A DNA stretch of 64,000 nt from Streptomyces anulatus. GTDB lineage: Bacteria; Actinomycetota; Actinomycetes; Streptomycetales; Streptomycetaceae. Both the position numbers and the translations under genes were made by a program. Below the pieces are notes generated by a model, which was not told where the DNA came from, ran no database searches, and saw nothing but the letters and a program-made list of their open reading frames with translations. The stretch lies in NCBI RefSeq assembly GCF_014650675.1, contig NZ_BMVK01000002.1, forward strand, positions 186,001 to 250,000. The letters run 5' to 3'. Below are positions 1 to 7,812 of this stretch, piece by piece (the first letter of the stretch is position 1; each line of letters begins with the position of its first letter).

Positions 1-746
1 GCGAACTCCCGGGCCGGGAGGTCACGTTCGACGGGGTGCGGTTCGCCTACCGTACGGGCGGCGAGGTGCTGCCCACGTTCGACCTGCAGATCCCGGCGGG
101 CCGGACGGTGGCGGTCGTCGGGTCGACGGGCGCGGGCAAGTCGACGCTGGCCAAGCTGCTGGCCCGCTTCTACGACCCGACCGAAGGCCGGGTGCTGCTG
201 GACGGCACCGACCTGCGCGACCTGGACACCGCCGAGCTGCGCCGGGGCGTGGTGATGGTGACGCAGGAGGCGTTCCTGTTCTCCGGGACCGTCGCGGAGA
301 ACATCGCGATCGGCCGCCCGGACGCCACCCGCGAGGAGATCGAGCACGCCGCGAAGGCGATCGGCGCGCACGACTTCATCGCCGCCCTGCCGGACGGCTA
401 CGACACGGACGTACGCAAGCGGGGCGGGCGCATCTCGGCGGGCCAGCGGCAGTTGGTGGCGTTCGCCCGGGCCCTGCTGGCGAACCCGGCGGTGCTGATC
501 CTGGACGAGGCGACCAGCTCCCTGGACGTCCCCGGCGAGCGGGCCGTGCAGCGGGCCATGGACACGGTGCTGCACGGCCGCACGGCGGTGGTGATCGCCC
601 ACCGGCTCTCCACGGTGGAGATCGCGGACCGGGTGCTGGTGATGGAGCACGGCCGCATCGTGGAGGACGGCGCGCCCGCCGAACTGATCGGCGGGACGGG
701 GCGGTTCGCGGGGCTGCACCGGACGTGGAAGGACAGCCTGGCCTGA
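1..746 (+). CDS. ABC transporter, ATP-binding C-terminal part (5' end outside window)
   Basis: The open frame enters from the left edge (first full codon at base 3) and stops at 744-746, so only about 247 residues are seen. They form a complete nucleotide-binding domain: Walker [10 protein letters not shown] (visible residues about 40-48), Q-loop VTQEAF, signature SAGQRQ (a variant of LSGGQ), Walker [13 protein letters not shown] and the switch histidine in VIAHRLSTV. Such domains hydrolyse ATP to drive export. The sequence resembles the C-terminal half of exporters with the membrane domain and NBD on one chain, as in heterodimeric MsbA-like drug or lipid exporters, but the membrane part is outside the window. 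The substrate cannot be inferred. It converges on the next gene with only 20 bases between the stops and no clear terminator. Confidence 0.93.
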   Translation, partial: ELPGREVTFDGVRFAYRTGGEVLPTFDLQIPAGRTVAVVGSTGAGKSTLAKLLARFYDPTEGRVLLDGTDLRDLDTAELRRGVVMVTQEAFLFSGTVAENIAIGRPDATREEIEHAAKAIGAHDFIAALPDGYDTDVRKRGGRISAGQRQLVAFARALLANPAVLILDEATSSLDVPGERAVQRAMDTVLHGRTAVVIAHRLSTVEIADRVLVMEHGRIVEDGAPAELIGGTGRFAGLHRTWKDSLA

Positions 747-766
747 GCGGTTCCGGCCGGGGCCGC

Positions 767-1633
767 CTATGCGGCGAGCAGTTCCGGGGCGAGGTCGCGC
801 CATGCCTGGCGGGCGAAGGTGTCGAAGCTGTCGGTGACCACCTGGACGGCGATGTGGTCGGCTCCGGCCCGGTGGTGCTCGGTGAGCCGGGCGGCGATCT
901 CGTCCGGTTCGCCCCAGGCGAACAGCTCGTCGATCAGCCGGTCGCTGCCGCCGCCGGACAGGTCCTCGACCGCGAACCCCCCGCGCAGCCACGCCGACCG
1001 GTAGTTGCGCAGCCCGAGGTAGGGAGCGAGCATGGCCCGGGCCGTGGCGCGGGCCTTCCCGGCGTCGGTGTGCGGGATGACGGTCTGTTCCAGCGCCAGC
1101 AAGGGCCCTTCGCCCAGCATCGACCTGGCCCAGGCGGTATGGGCGGGGCCGACGAGGTAGGGGTGCACTCCCGTGGTCCTGGCTGCTGCCAGCCGGGTCA
1201 TCTGCGGCCCGTGCGCACCGATGATGCGGGCGGTCGACGGCAGTGGCGGATCCGCCGCGTCCAGTGCCTCCAGGTAGGAGCGCAGCGCGTGGTACGGCTC
1301 GTGGTACCGGCCGGCGATCTCGGCATGGCTGACGCCCAGGCCCACCAAGAGCCGGTTCCGTTGCCGTTCCGGCAAAGCGTGGTAGGCGGCGGCGAGTCGG
1401 CCGGGTGGCCTGTCCCAGATGGACACGCACCCGGTCGCGACGGTGATCCGGCTCGTCGCCGACAGGACCGCCGAAGCCGTGAGCAGGTCCGCGCGCGGGT
1501 TGCCGCCCGGGCTGCCGCCGAGCCAGATGGCGCCGTACCCGAGCTCTTCCAGCTCGGTCGCGGCGTCCCGCGCCTCGGCGCGGTCCCCGTGCGTGAACGC
1601 CAGGCTCCAGATACCGATCGTCCCGAGCTGCAT
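767..1633 (-). CDS. LLM-class F420-dependent oxidoreductase
   Basis: 288-residue luciferase-like monooxygenase family protein. It begins MQLGTIGIWSLAF and has the family features of a TIM-barrel start, GYGAIWLGGSPGGNP, SRITVATGCVSIWDRPP and GLGVSHAEI. Relatives use F420 or FMN for hydride transfer to varied organic substrates in the cytoplasm. The subgroup looks like the short actinobacterial TIGR03620 type, and the substrate is unknown. The ATG at 1633 is supported by AGGAAGG about 8 bases upstream on the minus strand. It lies downstream of the tRNA-like locus on the same strand, about 125 bases away, and could be expressed separately. Confidence 0.88.
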   Translation of the reverse strand: MQLGTIGIWSLAFTHGDRAEARDAATELEELGYGAIWLGGSPGGNPRADLLTASAVLSATSRITVATGCVSIWDRPPGRLAAAYHALPERQRNRLLVGLGVSHAEIAGRYHEPYHALRSYLEALDAADPPLPSTARIIGAHGPQMTRLAAARTTGVHPYLVGPAHTAWARSMLGEGPLLALEQTVIPHTDAGKARATARAMLAPYLGLRNYRSAWLRGGFAVEDLSGGGSDRLIDELFAWGEPDEIAARLTEHHRAGADHIAVQVVTDSFDTFARQAWRDLAPELLAA

Positions 1634-1758
1634 GGCGAAGCCTTCCTGGGTGGGGAAGCTCCGTTGTAGCGGCGCGGGCGGGACCTGTCGCCCGCAAGGC
1701 CCCGTCCTGTCCGGAAGCCGATCGTCGGCGTCCGGTCACTCCGCCTTGACGGCCGGGT

Positions 1759-1880
1759 GCGATGCCGACGGGATTCGAACCCGCGGACGGGCCGGGGCAG
1801 ACCCGCCCCCGCCTCATCGGTCGGCGCGGAGGGAGTCTCCCCCGCGCCGATCGCCTTGGGCCGCTCGGCCACGGCACCGC
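1759..1880 (-). tRNA. tRNA-Ser-like (class II) locus with abnormal central region
   Basis: Read on the minus strand, the 5' end GCGGTGCCG (1880-1872) pairs with CGGCATCGC (1767-1759) as an acceptor of 7 bp, extendable to 9. It is followed by TG, a D-arm of GCC...GGC with an AGCGG loop like Ser tRNAs, and near the 3' end a T-arm with loop TTCGAAT between GCGGG and CCCGT. The centre is not canonical: ATCGG and CCGAT can pair as a 5-bp anticodon stem, but enclose about 26 nt, including CGCGG/CCGCG around GGGAGACTCCC, instead of a 7-nt loop with U33. A second GGGGC/GCCCC hairpin could be the long variable arm. The total of about 120 nt is too long for a normal tRNA. CCA is not encoded (ACCC follows). 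It could be a tRNA pseudogene or a tRNA-derived RNA; the identity is unsure. Confidence 0.5.
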
Positions 1881-1957
1881 ACCCTGCGGGACCGCGCGGT
1901 CCCGGTCCGCCGATCGTAGGGTGGCGGCCGCCTCCGGGGCGACGGGATCGACCGCCC

Positions 1958-3049
1958 TCACCCCGGCAGCAGGCGCACCGCCGCGTCCCGCAGCCGGGTG
2001 CGTTCCGTGCTCATGAAGCGGTGCAGGGTCCGCGAGCCGAGGGCCGTCCGCTGGGCGCTGCGGCGGCGTTCGGCGTCGTAGGCGCGCAGGGCCCCGGCGA
2101 TGCCCGCCGGGCCCGGGGGTGCGGCGGCGAGTGCACGGGTCAGGGCGTCCGCGTCCAGGATCGCGGTGCAGGCGCCCTGGCCGAGGTTGGGCGTCATGGC
2201 GTGGGCCGCGTCGCCGACCAGGGCGACGGGGGCCGGCCGGGCGCCGGTGGGGACACGGGAGGCGGGCCGGGCGTCGGCGGAGACGAAGGAGGGCAGCGCC
2301 GGGTAGAGGTGCCGCATCTCGTAGCGGATCCAGGTGGCCGGGTCGGTGGCGTCCAGGATCCGCGGGATCGGGTCGTGCCAGCCGGCGAAGGAGGCGCGCA
2401 GTTCCTCGGCGGTGGTGGCCTCGGGCACGGTGGCGTACCAGTTGGTGCGGCCCGGCTCGACCGGGGTCAGCCCGAAGAACCGGCCGCTGCCCCAGGTCTC
2501 GCCGTGCACCGGGCTCTCGAAGTCGGCGATGCCGATCCAGGCGACGGTGCCGACCCGGCGCGGGCCGCTGCGGTCGCCGAAGCGGGCGGTGCGCACGGCG
2601 CTGCGGATGCCGTCGGCGCCGATCACCAGGTCCTGCCCCGCGGCGAGGGCGTCCACGTCGGTGACCCGCTCGCCGAGCTTGATCGGTACGTCCCCGAAGG
2701 CGTCCAGGCCCGCCAGCAGGGCGTCCAGCAAGTAGGGCCGGGAGATGAGGAGTTCGGGGCGGCCCGCCTTGCTTTCGATGCGTTCCAGCGGGAGGCGGGC
2801 CATGGGCCTGCCGTCCGGGGTGCGGATGTGCGCGTCGCGGTAGGGCACGGCGTGGTCGCGCAGCGCGTCGCCCACGCCGAGCCGGTCGAGCGCGGCCTGC
2901 GCGGTGGGGTGAATGCCGAAGGCCGCTCCGTACCGCTCCAATTCGGTGCGCCGTTCCAGCACCGTGACCGTCCAGCCCGCGCGGCGGAGTCCGATCGCGG
3001 TCGCCAGACCGCCTATTCCCGCGCCGACCACGGTCGCCGTTCCTGTCAT
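1958..3049 (-). CDS. FAD-dependent monooxygenase (salicylate/PHBH-type)
   Basis: 363 residues. The N-terminus (residues 1-30) has the FAD Rossmann motif VVGAGIGGLATAIGL followed by the acidic end LERR. The mid-region VIGADGIRSAVR is the DG motif, and VALVGDAAHAMTPNLGQG is the GD motif that contacts the FAD ribityl. These define group A flavoprotein hydroxylases, which use NAD(P)H and O2 on aromatic or polyketide-like substrates; the substrate here is unknown. The start at 3049 was chosen because GxGxxG begins right after it and GGGAG lies about 8 bases upstream; the longer frame upstream is not protein-like. It is divergent from a TetR gene, with a dyad between them, so it is probably controlled by that regulator. 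Confidence 0.9.
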   Translation of the reverse strand: MTGTATVVGAGIGGLATAIGLRRAGWTVTVLERRTELERYGAAFGIHPTAQAALDRLGVGDALRDHAVPYRDAHIRTPDGRPMARLPLERIESKAGRPELLISRPYLLDALLAGLDAFGDVPIKLGERVTDVDALAAGQDLVIGADGIRSAVRTARFGDRSGPRRVGTVAWIGIADFESPVHGETWGSGRFFGLTPVEPGRTNWYATVPEATTAEELRASFAGWHDPIPRILDATDPATWIRYEMRHLYPALPSFVSADARPASRVPTGARPAPVALVGDAAHAMTPNLGQGACTAILDADALTRALAAAPPGPAGIAGALRAYDAERRRSAQRTALGSRTLHRFMSTERTRLRDAAVRLLPG

Positions 3050-3088
3050 GTCGCGCTCCCGAGCTCGTTCGGACCCTGCAAGAGAACC

Positions 3089-3102
3089 ACCACAACTGTG
3101 GT
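3089..3102. promoter_or_regulatory. Probable TetR operator between monooxygenase and tetR
   Basis: Perfect inverted repeat ACCACA-AC-TGTGGT, followed at once by a second small palindrome TGGTACCA (3100-3107). It lies in the 124-base divergent gap, 40 bases from the monooxygenase start and 71 from the tetR start. This position is typical for a TetR-family autoregulatory operator controlling both directions. Binding is inferred from symmetry and position only. Confidence 0.55.
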
Positions 3103-3173
3103 ACCACGGCTGGGGTAGCATCGGCAACAGAAGGGCCGGAAGAGGGCGGCCGTACGGGAGTGAGGGAGCGCGC

Positions 3174-3764
3174 GTGAATCCGGACCGGCGGGACCGGCTG
3201 CGGGACGCGGCCGTCGAGGTGCTGGCCCGGGACGGCGGGCGCGGACTGACCCACCGGGCCGTGGACCGGGCCGCCGAGGTGCCGCCGGGCACCGCCAAGA
3301 ACTACTTCCCGACCAGGGACGCGGTGCTCCGCGCGGTGGCGGAGCGCTGCCTGGAGCAGTACCTCGCGCTCACCGGACAGCTGGCCGCGACCCGGGGGCC
3401 GATGGACCGCGAGGGCCTGACGGTCCTCTTCCGCTCCCTCCTGGAGAACGTCGCGGGGCCGGGCCGCTCCCGGCTGCTGGCGGTGCTGGAGCTCCAGGCC
3501 GAGGCGACCCGGCGACCCTGGCTGTCCGGCATCCTCGATCCGATGGCGAGCGGGGACTTCGCGGGCTTCGAGCTGGCCCAGCGCTCCGCCGGACTGCCCG
3601 TCACCCCGCAGCGGGCCGCCGTCGTCACCCTCGCGCTGCACGCGGCGATCCCGCATCTGCTGACGAACGGCCCCGACACGCTCGCGGCGGCAGGACTGGA
3701 CGACGTGGACCGCTTCGTGCGCGACCTCCTGGACGCGGTGTATCCGACGGACGCGGGCGACTGA
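3174..3764 (+). CDS. TetR family transcriptional regulator
   Basis: 196 residues. The N-terminal HTH reads RLRDAAVEVLARDGGRGLTH followed by AVDRAAEVPPGTAKNYFPTR, the usual TetR recognition helix region (residues about 5-50). The C-terminal part is a helical ligand-binding domain with no assignable ligand. The GTG at 3174 has GAGGGAG about 7 bases upstream and places the HTH at the normal distance from the N-terminus. It is divergent from the FAD monooxygenase, with a 6-2-6 dyad between them, so a local ligand-responsive repressor of the monooxygenase is the simplest reading. Confidence 0.9.
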   Translation: MNPDRRDRLRDAAVEVLARDGGRGLTHRAVDRAAEVPPGTAKNYFPTRDAVLRAVAERCLEQYLALTGQLAATRGPMDREGLTVLFRSLLENVAGPGRSRLLAVLELQAEATRRPWLSGILDPMASGDFAGFELAQRSAGLPVTPQRAAVVTLALHAAIPHLLTNGPDTLAAAGLDDVDRFVRDLLDAVYPTDAGD

Positions 3765-4208
3765 GCGCCGCGGCCGGGCCGGCGCCGCACCCGCGGCCGC
3801 CCGGAGCGCCTCGCGCCATGACCGCCCCCGCGCCGCCCCCGCGCCGCATCCTGACGGATCGGCGCATTCCGGCGTGTGAATCTGGCCAGAACCCGACGCT
3901 GTCTCATCAGGCGGTCATCACACCCCTTCCCGCCCGCGACGCCGCGGTGCCCTTCGCGCACGAAACCTGTGACCACCCTGTGAATACCGGGCTCCACAAC
4001 GCCCGGTAACACTGCGGCAATGATCGGCGAAACGTCCGCTTAACGAACATGACCTTTCCTGCAACGAACGAAAACCGGCCAACTTATTGACGCGGTCCTG
4101 ACAGGTGCGGTCATCTGCTGACACTCTTCACCCCGTTCTGCGCACCGCCTGCACCGTCCGGACGGCTCGTCCAGCGCCGCCGGTACCCCCCTCGCAGAAG
4201 GAGTCCGC
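3765..4208. other. Intergenic region upstream of M4 protease, no gene seen
   Basis: 444 bases without a convincing gene. It holds a perfect 7-bp inverted repeat ACCGGGC (3986-3992) and GCCCGGT (4001-4007) with an 8-base loop; this could be an operator or weak terminator, as no T tract follows. A TTGACG at 4087-4092 could be a -35 element for the protease. The stretch 4000-4100 is clearly richer in A+T than its surroundings, as expected for a promoter region. Confidence 0.5.
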
Positions 4209-6254
4209 GTGAGATCCACGCCCAGCCGTCGCGCCACCGCGACCGGCGCTCTGATAGCCGCAGCAGCCCTCATAGCCGTCGCCATTCCGTCCGGCGCCGC
4301 GACCGCCACCTCCGCACCCTCCTCGGCCCCGCTCGGCGGCATCACCGCCGGCACGAAGGCCGACCCGGGCGCCCTGCCCGCCAAGCTCTCCCCCGCCCAG
4401 CGCGCCGAGCTGCTCAGCGAGGCGAACGCCACCAAGGCGGCCACCGCCAAGGAACTCGGCCTCGGGTCCACGGAGAAGCTCGTGGTCCGTGACGTCGCCC
4501 AGGACCGCGACGGCACGACGCACACCCGCTACGAGCGCACCCTGGGCGGGCTTCCCGTCCTCGGCGGCGACCTCGTGGTCAAGGCGTCCCCGGCCGGAGC
4601 GACCGAGGGCGTCAGCAAGGCGTCGAAGGCGACCAGCGCGCAGCTGAAGGCCGTCGGCCTCACCGCCGACGTGGCCCCGGCAGCGGCCGAGCAGCAGGCG
4701 CTCGGCCGGGCGAAGGCCGAGGGCTCGAAGGCGAAGAAGGCCAGCGAGGCCCCGCGCAAGGTGGTGTGGCTGGGCAGCGGCTCCCCGCAGCTCGCGTACG
4801 AGACCGTGGTCGGCGGACTCCAGCACGACGGCACCCCGAACGAGCTGCACGTCGTCACCGACGCCGCCTCCGGCGAGAAGCTCTACGAGTGGCAGGCCGT
4901 CCACAACGGCACGGGCAACACGCAGTACAACGGCCAGGTCACCCTGGGCACCGCGCCCTCGTACACCCTGACCGACACCACGCGCGGCAACCACAAGACG
5001 TACAACCTGAACCGGGGCAGCTCCGGCACCGGCACGCTGTTCTCCGGCCCGGACGACATCTGGGGCGACGGCACTCCGCAGAACGCCGAGACGGCCGGCG
5101 CGGACGCCCACTACGGCGCGGCCGAGACGTGGGACTACTACAAGAACGTGCACGGCCGCTCCGGCATCCGCGGTGACGGCGTCGGCGCGTACTCCCGCGT
5201 CCACTACGGCAACAACTACGTCAACGCGTTCTGGCAGGACAGCTGCTTCTGCATGACGTACGGCGACGGCAGCGGCAACGTCAAGCCGCTGACCTCCCTG
5301 GACGTGGCCGCCCACGAGATGACACACGGCCTGACCTCGGTCACGGCCAAGCTGGTCTACAGCGGCGAGTCCGGCGGCCTCAACGAGGCCACCTCCGACA
5401 TCTTCGCCGCGGGTGTGGAGTTCTACTCCAACACCGCCCAGGACCCGGGCGACTACATGGTCGGCGAGAAGATCGACATCAACGGCGACGGCACCCCGCT
5501 GCGCTACATGGACAAGCCCTCCAAGGACGGCGCGTCCAAGGACGCCTGGTACTCGGGCATCGGCAACGTCGACGTCCACTACTCCTCGGGCCCGGCGAAC
5601 CACTGGTTCTACCTGCTCTCCGAGGGCAGCGGCGCCAAGACCGTCAACGGCGTCAACTACGACTCGCCGACCTCCGACGGGCTCCCGGTGACCGGCATCG
5701 GCCGGGACAAGGCGCTGCAGATCTGGTTCAAGGCGCTCACCACCAAGTTCACCTCGACGACCAACTACGCCGCTGCCCGCACCGGCACGCTCGCGGTCGC
5801 CAGTGAGCTGTACGGGGCCACCAGCCCCGAGTACGCGGCCGTGGCCCACGCCTGGGCCGGCATCAACGTGGGCGCCCGCCCCGGCGGCGGCAACCCCGAC
5901 CCGGGCGGCAAGGTGTTCGAGAACACCACCGCGGTGACCATCCCGGACGCCGGTGCGGCCGTCACCAGCTCGGTCACCGTCTCCGGTGTGACCGGCAACG
6001 CGCCGAGCACCCTCAAGGCGGACGTGAACATCACGCACACCTGGCGCGGTGACCTGGTCGTCGACCTGGTGGCCCCGGACGGCACCGCCTACCGGCTGAA
6101 GAACTCCTCCTCCGGCGACTCCGCGGACAACGTGGTGGAGACCTACACGGTCAACGCCTCGTCCGAGGTGGCCAACGGGGTCTGGAAGCTGAAGGTCCAG
6201 GACGTCGCACGCCAGGACACCGGGCGGATCAACAGCTTCAAGCTCACCTTCTGA
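4209..6254 (+). CDS. Secreted M4-family (thermolysin-like) zinc metalloprotease with C-terminal P-domain
   Basis: 681 residues. A Sec signal peptide (residues 1 to about 33, RR then a long Ala/Ile core) is followed by an FTP/PepSY propeptide (to about 190) that normally inhibits and folds the enzyme. The peptidase domain carries HEMTH at 369-373, with zinc ligands H369 and H373 and catalytic E370, and the third ligand E393 in GGLNEATSD. A Gly/Pro linker near 562 leads to a P/proprotein-convertase beta domain (about 568-681) ending NSFKLTF. The product should be a secreted endopeptidase of the bacillolysin/griselysin type. The GTG at 4209 has AAGGAG 7 bases upstream. A strong hairpin follows the stop. 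Confidence 0.95.
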   Translation: MRSTPSRRATATGALIAAAALIAVAIPSGAATATSAPSSAPLGGITAGTKADPGALPAKLSPAQRAELLSEANATKAATAKELGLGSTEKLVVRDVAQDRDGTTHTRYERTLGGLPVLGGDLVVKASPAGATEGVSKASKATSAQLKAVGLTADVAPAAAEQQALGRAKAEGSKAKKASEAPRKVVWLGSGSPQLAYETVVGGLQHDGTPNELHVVTDAASGEKLYEWQAVHNGTGNTQYNGQVTLGTAPSYTLTDTTRGNHKTYNLNRGSSGTGTLFSGPDDIWGDGTPQNAETAGADAHYGAAETWDYYKNVHGRSGIRGDGVGAYSRVHYGNNYVNAFWQDSCFCMTYGDGSGNVKPLTSLDVAAHEMTHGLTSVTAKLVYSGESGGLNEATSDIFAAGVEFYSNTAQDPGDYMVGEKIDINGDGTPLRYMDKPSKDGASKDAWYSGIGNVDVHYSSGPANHWFYLLSEGSGAKTVNGVNYDSPTSDGLPVTGIGRDKALQIWFKALTTKFTSTTNYAAARTGTLAVASELYGATSPEYAAVAHAWAGINVGARPGGGNPDPGGKVFENTTAVTIPDAGAAVTSSVTVSGVTGNAPSTLKADVNITHTWRGDLVVDLVAPDGTAYRLKNSSSGDSADNVVETYTVNASSEVANGVWKLKVQDVARQDTGRINSFKLTF

Positions 6255-6292
6255 TCCCGCCGGGCCCACCGGCCCGGAGGGAGCACACACGA

Positions 6293-6329
6293 AACGGCCC
6301 GGGAGGGGTTCGCCCCCTCCCGGGCCGTT
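6293..6329. terminator. Bidirectional terminator hairpin
   Basis: A perfect 16-bp inverted repeat (6293-6308 with 6314-6329) with a 5-base TTCGC loop, ending in TT. It sits between two converging stops (6254 and 6355), so it can serve both genes. Confidence 0.85.
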
Positions 6330-6354
6330 CGCCGTGGCGTGTGCGGGCCCCGCG

Positions 6355-7575
6355 TCAGGCGGGGTTGTTCGCGTGGGTCAGGGTCTCCCAGGCGACGAAC
6401 AGGTTGTTGGACCCGGCCGGCCGCTGCCGCTCGGTCAGCGTCCGCGTGTTGGTCATCGCGTGACCGAGGCGGTTGGCGAGGGCGTTGTAGCCGACCTCGG
6501 TGACCGGCCCGAGGTCGTCCTTGAGCGAGCCGCCGCAGAGCGAGGACGGCACGGCCGCGCCCAGCTGGTACTTGGCGTGCAGCCCCATCGCGTGCCGCAG
6601 CCGGTCGGCGACCTCCGGGTAGAGGTCCTGGCCCTGGATCCGGCTGGTCTCGGCGATGTGGGAGATGGCGGAGAGGCCGTAGCCGGTGTGGGTCAGATCG
6701 CGGCAGGTCTCCTGGGAGAGGCCGTCCATGAAGGTGGACTGCCCCTGCCAGTAGTTGACGACTTTCGCCCGGGTGTCGAGCCCGCTGCCGGGGGCGACCT
6801 TGGGCAGCGAACCGTCGGCGGTCACATAGATGTACGCGGGGACACGTCCGCGGAACTTGCCGACGGCCTTGTCGTAGGCGGCGCGGTCCTCCAGGAAGAC
6901 CGCGATCCCGATCGCCGCCTCGGTCATGGACAGCTCCCAGTTCCCGTTGGAGTGGGAGCCGTTGGTGACTTCGGGGAGGTAGACGTCCCGCAGCATCGTG
7001 CCGAAGCGGCCGGAGTTCGGCCAGCCGCTGTAGGTGTACTTGATGATCTCGGCGGCGCGGGGCCAGGAGGAGCCGGCCCAGCCGGTCTGGAGCGGCGCGT
7101 TGCTGTTGGTGTGGTCCCTGATGACGGCCGACCAGGCGTCCATGATCTGGATGGCCTTCTGCGCGTACCGGCTGTCCTGGGTGATGTACCAGGCCAGCGA
7201 GAGCGTGTACGCGGCGATGGCGTCCTCGCGCTCGTCCGTGCAGCCGTTGTTGGGGTTGGAGTAGGAGCCGCACTCGACGACGGCGCGCGGCTTGGGGGTA
7301 CGGGTCAGGGAGGCGTACCTGCTTCCCGCCATCTGGTCGAAGGCGCTCTTCCAGGGCTGTGCGCCCGCCTGCACCCGGCCCCGGACGAAGTCCAGTTGGG
7401 GGCGGCTGACGAGCACCCCGGGGTGGGTGAAGTCCGCCGGGGCGGCGGCTCGGCCGGGGGCCGGGGCGGGGGCCGGGGGCCGCTCCGCCAGGGCGGGTGC
7501 GGCGAGCGCCGTGGTGAGCAGCGCGGCCAGGGCGGCGGCGGTGCCGAGAACGCGGGGAATGGTGCCGGTGCGCAT
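6355..7575 (-). CDS. Secreted alginate lyase-family protein
   Basis: 406 residues. The signal peptide MRTGTIPRVLGTAAALAALL...ALA is followed by a Pro/Ala linker. The rest matches the alpha/alpha-barrel alginate lyase superfamily: HPGVLVSRPQLDFVRGRV, YTLSLAWYITQDSRYAQKA, NSNAPLQTGWAG, NGNWELSMTEAAIGIAVFL and YGLSAISHIAET. Relatives cleave uronic-acid polysaccharides by beta-elimination; the true substrate in Streptomyces is uncertain. The ATG at 7575 was chosen because it opens the signal peptide and has GGAAGG about 10 bases upstream; an upstream in-frame extension lacks signal character. It converges with the M4 protease gene. Confidence 0.85.
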   Translation of the reverse strand: MRTGTIPRVLGTAAALAALLTTALAAPALAERPPAPAPAPGRAAAPADFTHPGVLVSRPQLDFVRGRVQAGAQPWKSAFDQMAGSRYASLTRTPKPRAVVECGSYSNPNNGCTDEREDAIAAYTLSLAWYITQDSRYAQKAIQIMDAWSAVIRDHTNSNAPLQTGWAGSSWPRAAEIIKYTYSGWPNSGRFGTMLRDVYLPEVTNGSHSNGNWELSMTEAAIGIAVFLEDRAAYDKAVGKFRGRVPAYIYVTADGSLPKVAPGSGLDTRAKVVNYWQGQSTFMDGLSQETCRDLTHTGYGLSAISHIAETSRIQGQDLYPEVADRLRHAMGLHAKYQLGAAVPSSLCGGSLKDDLGPVTEVGYNALANRLGHAMTNTRTLTERQRPAGSNNLFVAWETLTHANNPA

Positions 7576-7758
7576 GTGGGGGTGCCTTCCGGTGCGGTGG
7601 CGGTTCAATAGCCCGACCCGGCAACCAAGTTCATGGGTGTGAACAATGGGCCGCATGATGAACCCTGTGATGAGTCAGGAACGTAAAGCCATTCCATGGA
7701 CACGTCAAGGTTCTGTGTTCATTGCACGAACGGGCCCCGGCCCCACCGGCACACGCGC

Positions 7759-7791
7759 AGGGACCCGGCACCGCACGGGTGCCGGGTCCCT
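7759..7791 (-). terminator. Terminator of glgP
   Basis: A perfect 14-bp inverted repeat, arms 7759-7772 and 7778-7791, loop GCACG. It lies 22 bases past the glgP stop on the minus strand and upstream of the alginate-lyase-like gene. Confidence 0.75.
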
Positions 7792-7812
7792 CGGGTCCGC
7801 CGTGGCGCACGC

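Noticed and set aside
1759..1880. Group I intron in the tRNA-like locus
   Set aside because: The extra central sequence is only about 20 nt beyond a normal loop, far too short for any group I intron.
1759..1880. Selenocysteine tRNA
   Set aside because: A 9-bp acceptor and long extra arm would fit, but there is no TCA anticodon in a 7-nt loop and no selenoprotein gene nearby.
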